This document shows, one piece after another, positions 53,547 through 64,000 of a stretch of 64,000 nucleotides of DNA (within the stretch, counting starts at the first letter, position 1; each line of letters starts with the position of its first letter). The notes under the pieces were generated by a model that was not told the origin of the DNA, searched no databases, and was given only the letters and a program-made list of their open reading frames with translations. The stretch spans positions 310,001-374,000 of the forward strand of contig NZ_FTMD01000001.1 of NCBI RefSeq assembly GCF_900156155.1. Direction: 5' to 3'. Source of the stretch: Aromatoleum tolulyticum (lineage in GTDB: Bacteria; Pseudomonadota; Gammaproteobacteria; Burkholderiales; Rhodocyclaceae). The position numbers were made by a program, and so were the translations under genes.

Positions 53547-54371
53547 TCAATGCGGCTTGCTAAGAAAGTCTACAACCAATCTACAAAAGTCATTGGCGGC
53601 TTCAATTTGCACCCAGTGCCCACAGCGAGCAAAAGAATGCAACTGGACGTTCTCCAATAGTTGAAAAAGACGAAGACTGCTTGACAGTGGTACCACCTGG
53701 TCATCACGGCCGTGAATCAAAAGCACCTCATTCGCGAGGTTGCGAATTTGCTCATCCGAGCTCGCCAGTGCGTCAACCCAGCGCTGCCGAGGAGCGGGGA
53801 ACATACTGCCGAATGACTCTTGAAAGCCTGGCCGAATGCTTGCCTCATAACGCAGTTTTGCAAGTTCATCATTCACAAGCGAACGATCGAAGGCAAATAT
53901 ATCCAGCAGGTTGCGCATTTTTTCAATTGACGGCGTATAACCCCAAACTGCATCCAGCCCAGGGGTAAGTTCAAAATGTGTTCCTGCTGCGCCCATCAAG
54001 ACCAAACGGCCAACGCGTTCGGGGTGCTTAACGGCGGTTGCGATTGCAAGGGCACCACCGAAAGAATTCCCAATAAAATCTGCACGCTCGATTTTTAATG
54101 CGTCAAGCATACCTATGATGTGCCCAACCCAATTATCCTTTGAGTAGATGTAATTCTTCGGGCGCTCTGTAAAACCGAACCCCGCCATATCCGGTGCTAT
54201 GACGCGAAATAATTGCCCCAGTGTTGGCAACACCAAGCGCCAATTTGCATAAGCGCTGACACCTGGACCCGATCCGTGAATAAGAAAAACAGGATCTCCT
54301 GTTCCGAGCTCGTGATAATTGGTCTTAATTCCAGCAGCGACGATTTCTTTTCCAATTTCTACGTTGGTCAT
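53547..54371 (-). CDS. Meta-cleavage product hydrolase, CumD/TodF type
   Basis: A 274-residue alpha/beta hydrolase. HGSGPGVSAYANWR forms the oxyanion region, the nucleophile is S103 in FIGNSFGGAL, and D224 (HGRDDQVV) and H252 (CGHWVQIE) complete the triad. These numbers coincide with the S103/D224/H252 triad known for CumD, the isopropylbenzene-pathway hydrolase. It cleaves alkyl-substituted ring-fission products to 2-hydroxypenta-2,4-dienoate and a carboxylate. It is the last gene of the operon, 99 bp after the TodX-like gene, and differs from the BphD hydrolase encoded upstream. Confidence 0.88.
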   Translation of the reverse strand: MTNVEIGKEIVAAGIKTNYHELGTGDPVFLIHGSGPGVSAYANWRLVLPTLGQLFRVIAPDMAGFGFTERPKNYIYSKDNWVGHIIGMLDALKIERADFIGNSFGGALAIATAVKHPERVGRLVLMGAAGTHFELTPGLDAVWGYTPSIEKMRNLLDIFAFDRSLVNDELAKLRYEASIRPGFQESFGSMFPAPRQRWVDALASSDEQIRNLANEVLLIHGRDDQVVPLSSSLRLFQLLENVQLHSFARCGHWVQIEAANDFCRLVVDFLSKPH

Positions 54372-54470
54372 TTCAATTTCCTAGTTAATTCACCATAAAA
54401 TATTAAAACAGGTAGAATCTTGTAATTTTAAGATTTGCACAACCATGACAATTTCAACTTAATATCAAAC

Positions 54471-55847
54471 CTAAAAACGATAAGTGAAGGCAAAAGTGGC
54501 ACTATCTTGGGCGTGATTTATTTCGATAGGAGCAGACGTGTTTGGCAATGAAGAGTTTTGCATCGTCTTTTTAAATGAATGAGTCCAAGCAAAATCAAAA
54601 CTACTCATAGGTGTAAGTTGGTAACCAAAGCCAAGAGTCCCGAATCTATTTGGAATGGCAGGGATTACAGCCAATACCGTGTCCGATCTCAAAGCCTGTG
54701 TAGTAACACGAGCACCTCCGCGCAATGTCCATTTTCCGGAAGTGTAGGCGACACCCAACGACAATGCAGTCTGGTCCTTATAGTTTTGAGGCAGATCAAT
54801 ATCGATATTTTGACCAGCGTTTGAAACAAAGGAGACATGAATATCTTTTACTGCATGTTTCCAGAATACCCTGGAGATATCCGCCACGACCATCCACTGA
54901 TCGTCAAAACGATGGCTTATTCCGAAATTCAATTGTGCCGGCGATTGGAAGTCTTTAATACGAATCTTTCCATCTAGCTTGACTTGGCCTACCAAGCCGT
55001 CAATTGCGGTAAGGGTAGCACTCCCAGTCATGTCATCAAGATGTGTTTCAAGAACGTACGAAGCACCTAGGATCGTATCCTTGCTGACCTTGTACGTCAG
55101 GCCGATTTTCCCTCCCCAGCCCCAGGCGTCGGCGCCACTCGCAATTGGCTCATTCTTGGTGAAGCTCAAATGCGCACCACGCATATCTGGCAACCCTCCA
55201 AGCACAGGGATCAAACTTCCCTGCGCACGCCCGGCGCCAATTAGGGAACCCACTTGATCGGCCCCGAGGAGCATATCTAAATTCAGTCCCTGCCACACTG
55301 CATCCACGCTTGCGCCAACGGCAAGACTATCAGTCATCTGAAAGCTTGCGGCCATGGGTATATTTAGTGTCAATAAGCGACTTGAATTTTCCAAACCCGT
55401 ATCCAATCCACCTGTTGCACGTGAAAGAAAGCTATCCTTTCCGTACTCTGTGCCTACTCCGCCACGTGCAAAGGCTCCAATACCGAATGCAAATCGTTCG
55501 GCACGATAAGCATATGCCATTTGCGGAGCCGCATAGGGTCCTCGGTTGCTGGAATGCTCTTTGGATTTTGCGGATTCGCCCGTCGCGGTGTTCTTGATTG
55601 ATAGATCTGTAAAAATGACGTCCATTCCAAGGTGCATTTCCTCCCCAGGCTTGCCAAGGGATAAGGTAGCGGGATTTGTCATCATGCCGGCCGCACCGAC
55701 GTCAAAGGCTGTAGCGGCCCCACCCAATGCCCCAGAAACTGGACCATGACCGACAAAGCGATAAACATCGCTTGTTGTCGCCAAGGCAGTATAGGATACC
55801 CCTGCTAGAGCAACGCCCATTACACTAGATTTAAGATTGAATTGCAT
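54471..55847 (-). CDS. TodX/FadL-type outer-membrane hydrocarbon channel
   Basis: A 458-residue outer-membrane protein of the OmpP1/FadL/TodX family. Signal peptide MQFNLKSSVMGVALAGVSYT is followed by the N-terminal hatch (RFVGHGPVSGALGGAATAFD, GAAGMMTNPATLSLGKPGEE) and many beta strands, ending TFAFTYRF. FadL-type channels move hydrophobic compounds laterally through the outer membrane; in toluene and cumene operons they import the aromatic substrate. GGAGGAGG precedes the ATG. Its low GC relative to bphI/bphJ suggests a separate origin. Confidence 0.88.
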   Translation of the reverse strand: MQFNLKSSVMGVALAGVSYTALATTSDVYRFVGHGPVSGALGGAATAFDVGAAGMMTNPATLSLGKPGEEMHLGMDVIFTDLSIKNTATGESAKSKEHSSNRGPYAAPQMAYAYRAERFAFGIGAFARGGVGTEYGKDSFLSRATGGLDTGLENSSRLLTLNIPMAASFQMTDSLAVGASVDAVWQGLNLDMLLGADQVGSLIGAGRAQGSLIPVLGGLPDMRGAHLSFTKNEPIASGADAWGWGGKIGLTYKVSKDTILGASYVLETHLDDMTGSATLTAIDGLVGQVKLDGKIRIKDFQSPAQLNFGISHRFDDQWMVVADISRVFWKHAVKDIHVSFVSNAGQNIDIDLPQNYKDQTALSLGVAYTSGKWTLRGGARVTTQALRSDTVLAVIPAIPNRFGTLGFGYQLTPMSSFDFAWTHSFKKTMQNSSLPNTSAPIEINHAQDSATFAFTYRF

Positions 55848-55978
55848 ACAGCCTCCTCCATTTTTATATGTTAATTAAAGAAATCAACCCCGTTTTTTCT
55901 AAGCGGTGGCTTACTTCCTGTTCTGTTTAATTGCTTCTGATTATTGATCTCGAAAATCCGAAATTCTTACTTCTCGTT

Positions 55979-55995
55979 CGTAACCGGTGGTTACG
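55979..55995. promoter_or_regulatory. 17-bp inverted repeat upstream of the TodX-like gene
   Basis: CGTAACC-GGT-GGTTACG is a perfect inverted repeat in the 180-bp gap between bphD and the channel gene, about 132 bp before its start. It may be an operator for a secondary promoter that drives the channel and CumD-like hydrolase, or part of a transcript-processing site. Confidence 0.5.
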
Positions 55996-56027
55996 TAGTA
56001 AAGTGGTCAATCGGGCCCCCTTTGGTG

Positions 56028-57970
<1,943 letters not shown>

Positions 57971-57986
57971 GATTATTTTCTCCGTA

Positions 57987-58934
57987 TCAGTTGGAACCGC
58001 AACCGGCCAGTTTGGGGGAACCGGTAGCAACCTTGGGTTCGAGGGTGAGGCGACCAGCAATAATTTCTTCGGCGAACATTTCGGCGGTACGGGCACCGGC
58101 AGCAGTCATGATGTCGAGGTTACCGGCGTAGGTCGGGAGGAAATCCCCGAGTCCGGTGACTTCCATGTAGACGGACACACGGTTGCCGTCGAATACTGGG
58201 CCGTTGACCAGGCGATAGCCCGGCACGTATTTCTGGACTTCCTTGATCATGGCGTGGATGGATTCAGTTATTTTTTCCTGATCGGGCGCGGTTTCGGTCA
58301 GGCAATGCACGGTGTCGCGCATGACAAGCGGTGGTTCGGCCGGGTTGATGATGATGATGGCCTTGCCTTTTTTGGCGCCGCCGACCTTTTCGACGGCACC
58401 GGCGGTCGTGCGGGTGAATTCGTCGATATTCTTGCGGGTGCCGGGGCCGGCGCTCTTCGAAGAGACAGTGGCGACGATTTCGCCGTAAGCGACCGGCTGG
58501 ACACGGGAGACGGCAGCGACCATCGGGATGGTGGCTTGTCCGCCGCAGGTGACCATATTGACGTTCATTTCGCGCTTGCCGACGTGCTCGACGAGGTTGA
58601 CCGGCGGCACGCAGTAGGGGCCGATGGCCGCCGGCGTCAGGTCGATCATCAGGACGCCGAGCTCATTGAGCTTACGACTATTCTCGGCATGGACGTAGGC
58701 GCTGGTCGCATCGAAGGCGATCTGGATGCTATCGGCGAGGACATGCGGCAGGAAGCCATCGACGCCGGTGGCACAGGTCTTGAGGCCCATGTCGGCGGCG
58801 CGCTTGAGGCCTTCGGATTCGGGGTCGATGCCGATCATCCACACCGGTTCGAGGAAGGGGCTGCGCTTAAGTTTGTACAGAAGATCGGTGCCGATGTTGC
58901 CCGGGCCGATCAGGGCGCACTTAATCTTGTTCAT
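57987..58934 (-). CDS. bphJ: Acetaldehyde dehydrogenase (acylating)
   Basis: A 315-residue CoA-acylating dehydrogenase of the DmpF/BphJ family. The Rossmann start is [20 protein letters not shown], the catalytic cysteine region is [20 protein letters not shown], and [20 protein letters not shown] follows. It converts acetaldehyde to acetyl-CoA in a complex with the aldolase. GGAG precedes the ATG. Like bphI it is GC-rich compared with neighbours. Confidence 0.95.
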   Translation of the reverse strand: MNKIKCALIGPGNIGTDLLYKLKRSPFLEPVWMIGIDPESEGLKRAADMGLKTCATGVDGFLPHVLADSIQIAFDATSAYVHAENSRKLNELGVLMIDLTPAAIGPYCVPPVNLVEHVGKREMNVNMVTCGGQATIPMVAAVSRVQPVAYGEIVATVSSKSAGPGTRKNIDEFTRTTAGAVEKVGGAKKGKAIIIINPAEPPLVMRDTVHCLTETAPDQEKITESIHAMIKEVQKYVPGYRLVNGPVFDGNRVSVYMEVTGLGDFLPTYAGNLDIMTAAGARTAEMFAEEIIAGRLTLEPKVATGSPKLAGCGSN

Positions 58935-59128
58935 TAAAACTCCAATTCATAAAGCATAGATTTGACATGCACATATACACAATTCTTTTGGCGGTGGCGT
59001 TATTTGCATGGCACGTCCCCCTGCAAACTTAGCCTATTGGAAATCAGTATTGCTGAGGAATACCGCAACACACGGAGTGGCATAGTGACTTAGTGGCGTC
59101 CAATAACCCCACGTCAATGGCTATCCAG

Positions 59129-59923
59129 TCAGACAAAGGAGACGGAACAACTACCGATACCTCCAATTGCCACACGATAATGGTCGCCTGCATGAATACT
59201 AAACATACTCGCAAGCGCCCCAGAAAGAATAATTTCTCCTGCCTTAAGTGGAATTCCCAGGCCACCAAGTGTATTCCCCAACCAAACTACAGCATTGATA
59301 GGAGACCCCAACGCCGCCGCCCCTGCTCCTGTCGCCACAATCTCACCATTTTTTTCCAAGACCATGCCACAAGTTGTTAGATCAAGCTTCCTCGGATCGG
59401 CCATGGTGTTTCCGAGCACGAATAGGCCGCAGGAAGCGTTGTCTGCTACCGTATCCTGTATCTGGATTTTCCAGTCCCGAATACGCGAATCGACAATTTC
59501 AAAGCAAGGCATAACAAAATCGGTAGCCGCAAGGACGTCGGCTGCGCTGATTCCTGGCCCCATCAAGTCGCGCTTTAACACAAAGGCAATTTCGCCTTCA
59601 ATTTTGGGCTGAATAAGCGATTCAATTGGAATGCGCGCTCCGTCACAGATAGACATTCCATCGAGCAAATACCCAAAATCAGGCTGATAGACCTTGAGCA
59701 GATCCATTACAGGCCGACTTGTGATTCCAATTTTCTTTCCAACAATTCTCTCTCCTGCTTTTTGGCGGCAGGAAATCATCCGTAACTGAATTCTGTAAGC
59801 GTCATCAACTGAGATACCGGGATAACGGTTGCTCAAAGGCTCGAGCATTCTTTTTGCACATAATGCGTCGTAAAGCTCGTCTCCCAGCTTGGTGACAATA
59901 TCTTCATCCATCATGCCATTCAA
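59129..59923 (-). CDS. bphH: 2-hydroxypenta-2,4-dienoate hydratase
   Basis: A 264-residue hydratase of the MhpD/TodG/BphH family: AGERIVGKKIGITSRPVMDL, GRIPIESLIQPKIEGEIAFV-type segment with the metal-binding glutamates (KIEGEIAFVL, CFEIVDSRI) and PINAVVWLGNTLGGLGIPLK. It hydrates the dienoate to 4-hydroxy-2-oxovalerate. AGGAG lies 5 bases before the ATG. A 194-bp gap separates it from bphJ. Confidence 0.92.
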   Translation of the reverse strand: MNGMMDEDIVTKLGDELYDALCAKRMLEPLSNRYPGISVDDAYRIQLRMISCRQKAGERIVGKKIGITSRPVMDLLKVYQPDFGYLLDGMSICDGARIPIESLIQPKIEGEIAFVLKRDLMGPGISAADVLAATDFVMPCFEIVDSRIRDWKIQIQDTVADNASCGLFVLGNTMADPRKLDLTTCGMVLEKNGEIVATGAGAAALGSPINAVVWLGNTLGGLGIPLKAGEIILSGALASMFSIHAGDHYRVAIGGIGSCSVSFV

Positions 59924-60082
59924 TCTCCTATTCGGAACTTTAGTAAATCACCCGTCTGCCGTCATAGACCGATAGCTTTTGTTTAGAAAATCATTCAGCT
60001 ATCACTTTGTCCTAAAGGCGTTTTCCTATTCCCCCCAAACATCTGAAAATCCACCGTTTGGGAAGAATAGTTTGATCACACG

Positions 60083-61018
60083 CTATTTTTGTTTCCGGAG
60101 CGACTTGTGCCCCCACATGGCTGTGCGACTGTGGCGGGTCATTGTCCAGTTGCAATCGTCAACAGCACGAGCGCCCCAACCAAATTCCATTTCGAATCCT
60201 GATGGCGTCCGGGCATAAAATGAAACCATATGGTCGTTTACATGCCGGCCAATAGTGGTGGTCAGGTAGCTATTGGGCTTTTCTTCAGCAACTCCAAGAT
60301 TGGAATCGGTAGTTTGGTAATCAAAACCGTCCAAACGATCACATGCATGCCCAACGTCATCCAGCGTGGCGGCTTGGAGCATGAAATGGTGGATGCGCTT
60401 AGGCATGGGGGCTTCAGCGATTGCCATGGTATGGTGACGTCCATTGCAATGCAGAAAGTGGCCACGTACCGTCATATCCGGACCTAAAGGAATATCGATT
60501 ACGTCCGACAATTTAAAGCCAAGCACGTCAACGTAAAATGACAAACCCTTGACAACATCTGGAACGGCATAAAAATAGTGCCCCAACCCTTGGTCTCCCG
60601 TTTGAAAGCCTGTTACGCCGGTTGGCGAAACAAAGGGTTTTTCGTAGGAATCCCCCGCGCCATAGAAGATTTCTATTTGCATGCCGAACGGGTCTTTGAA
60701 GGCAATCAGATCAAGCACATCGCGCTTTTTCGCGAGATCGCCAACATCGCTTATGATTTTTACTCCAGCTTCCTGAAGTCGGACACGCATTTTTTCTAGA
60801 GCACTAGGATTAGCAACTTCAAATCCTGCAAATGCCAGATCATCCAAGTCGCCTTGTTCTACGCCAATACGCCAGCTTCTCGAATCCATTCGAAAACGGG
60901 CCTGTTCATCTGTTGAGCATGGCGTTTCCATCAAACCGGCCAGCTTGGTGAGATACCGCCGCCATTCCGGAACATCGTTTACGGAAAACCCCATATAACC
61001 CAATGCCTTGATCTCCAT
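60083..61018 (-). CDS. bphC: Extradiol ring-cleavage dioxygenase (BphC/catechol 2,3-dioxygenase type)
   Basis: A 311-residue two-domain VOC dioxygenase. The C-terminal domain carries the iron ligands H147 (GLGHYFYAVPD), H211 (RIHHFMLQ) and E278 (GFEMEFGWG). RHH at 194-196 and GRHVNDHMVSFY are catalytic-site segments. It opens 2,3-dihydroxybiphenyl- or alkylcatechol-type rings. Against my memory of LB400 BphC (298 residues; ligands 146, 210, 260), the spacing from second His to Glu is about 17 residues longer, so the substrate pocket may differ. AAGGAG precedes the ATG. Confidence 0.88.
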   Translation of the reverse strand: MEIKALGYMGFSVNDVPEWRRYLTKLAGLMETPCSTDEQARFRMDSRSWRIGVEQGDLDDLAFAGFEVANPSALEKMRVRLQEAGVKIISDVGDLAKKRDVLDLIAFKDPFGMQIEIFYGAGDSYEKPFVSPTGVTGFQTGDQGLGHYFYAVPDVVKGLSFYVDVLGFKLSDVIDIPLGPDMTVRGHFLHCNGRHHTMAIAEAPMPKRIHHFMLQAATLDDVGHACDRLDGFDYQTTDSNLGVAEEKPNSYLTTTIGRHVNDHMVSFYARTPSGFEMEFGWGARAVDDCNWTMTRHSRTAMWGHKSLRKQK

Positions 61019-61044
61019 CCTATTTCTCCTTGGTTAGTTATGAA

Positions 61045-61929
<885 letters not shown>

Positions 61930-61936
61930 TCATCAT

Positions 61937-63510
<1,574 letters not shown>

Positions 63511-63545
63511 TTACCTCGTAGATTGGACTTAACTTTTCAATCCGC

Positions 63546-63992
63546 TCAATTTCTTTCTGCATCAACAGCACGGGGTTGACTCAAGCGGTCGCCTACCTGG
63601 CGCCAGAGGCTGATTCCCCATATGATCCACACCAAATGAATAGCAAGTGTAGTAAGCCCAAACCACAGGGTCTCGCTACTTAAGACCATGCTATAGACAT
63701 CCCACATTGCGTCGAAAATCTCGATGAACACAACGACAGGAATAATGCCTGCATAGCGAATGGGTTCGCGCAGGGCCCAAAGAGCGAGCACCCCCACAGC
63801 GCCAAGCTGCATCCCGACCACGAGCCACGCATCCTGAAGTAGCATCATGAGTTCCCCTTGAAAGCCATTTCCGACAGAGGGGTACATCAGCATCAGGACG
63901 GCAGCACTACGGGCAGGAAGCAGTCCCAAAAAATTTAGTAAATAAAAAATGCCGATTGCAGCCAGGAACCAGCGGATTGCTTTATCGTTCAT
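63546..63992 (-). CDS. BphX-like membrane protein
   Basis: A 148-residue protein with four predicted membrane helices (FLAAIGIFYLLNFLGLL, LVVGMQLGAVGVLALWAL, AGIIPVVVFIEIFDAMWDVY, LTTLAIHLVWIIWGISLW). It matches the BphX-like family found in biphenyl-type dioxygenase operons, usually near the oxygenase and ferredoxin genes. Function unknown. AGGAAGC precedes the ATG, only 8 bp from the window end, so the oxygenase subunit genes would be expected just beyond. Confidence 0.75.
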   Translation of the reverse strand: MNDKAIRWFLAAIGIFYLLNFLGLLPARSAAVLMLMYPSVGNGFQGELMMLLQDAWLVVGMQLGAVGVLALWALREPIRYAGIIPVVVFIEIFDAMWDVYSMVLSSETLWFGLTTLAIHLVWIIWGISLWRQVGDRLSQPRAVDAERN

Positions 63993-64000
63993 TGCTTCCT

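Noticed and set aside
53451-53660. 69-codon plus-strand open frame
   Set aside because: Overlaps the 3' end of the CumD-like hydrolase in antisense, with no RBS-supported start and no recognisable domain.
59009-59026. Sigma-54-like TGGCACG...TGCAA in the bphJ-bphH gap
   Set aside because: GG and GC are 11 rather than 10 bases apart and the element points to the plus strand, where no gene follows.
59093-59380. 95-codon plus-strand open frame
   Set aside because: Antisense to the hydratase gene; translation has no motif.

Overview
The window reads as chromosomal DNA of a high-GC betaproteobacterium. The gene repertoire (glnK-amtB with a TorF-type porin, ubiK, rph-rdgB-hemW, a PEP-CTERM protein, aromatic hydrocarbon catabolism) fits Rhodocyclales such as Azoarcus, Aromatoleum or Thauera. 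This assignment is inferred from gene content and composition, not from a database search.

Region 1 (1-8.5 kb) is the most unusual part of the backbone. It is a tightly packed minus-strand operon of seven genes: a dual-specificity-phosphatase/aminotransferase fusion, four U32-family proteins with Fe-S-type cysteine patterns, a solute-binding-fold protein without a signal peptide, and a PEP/pyruvate-binding ATP-grasp enzyme that runs off the left edge. Three of the U32 proteins are close paralogs and the fourth has a UbiV-like cysteine arrangement. I know of no described pathway with this composition and propose it as the candidate new system, possibly an O2-independent hydroxylation pathway.

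Region 2 (8.7-48.7 kb) is ordinary core genome: a Bcr/CflA exporter, a ComM-like ATPase, ubiK, a nitrogen-regulated porin-glnK-amtB operon with a readable sigma-54 promoter and NtrC-type site, a sensor kinase paired with a periplasmic binding protein, thrH-purU, ilvA, HD-GYP, an ABC-F protein, gshA-gshB-apbE-EamA, an orphan DNA methylase, and a PEP-CTERM protein behind a near-consensus sigma-54 promoter. It continues with EcsC, PASTA and DUF488 proteins, a subtilase, yicC, a Ser/Thr kinase-PP2C pair, rph-rdgB-hemW, sppA, trmB and thiS-thiG. A LysR gene here carries a frameshift in a GC repeat, and a short intergenic unit near 20.0 kb looks like an unannotated small RNA.

Region 3 (48.75-64 kb) is a genomic island entered at a tRNA-Gly(CCC) gene. 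It starts with an integrase that carries an unusual C-terminal extension, then small regulators (a LysR lacking its HTH, an XRE protein, a full LysR). A minus-strand meta-cleavage operon of biphenyl/isopropylbenzene type follows. In transcription order it is: BphX-like membrane protein, Rieske ferredoxin, ferredoxin reductase, dihydrodiol dehydrogenase, extradiol dioxygenase, hydratase, acylating acetaldehyde dehydrogenase, aldolase, BphD hydrolase, TodX/FadL channel, CumD-like hydrolase. The ring-hydroxylating dioxygenase subunits are expected just beyond the right edge. The operon is compositionally mosaic and carries two different ring-fission hydrolases. The right island border is not in the window.
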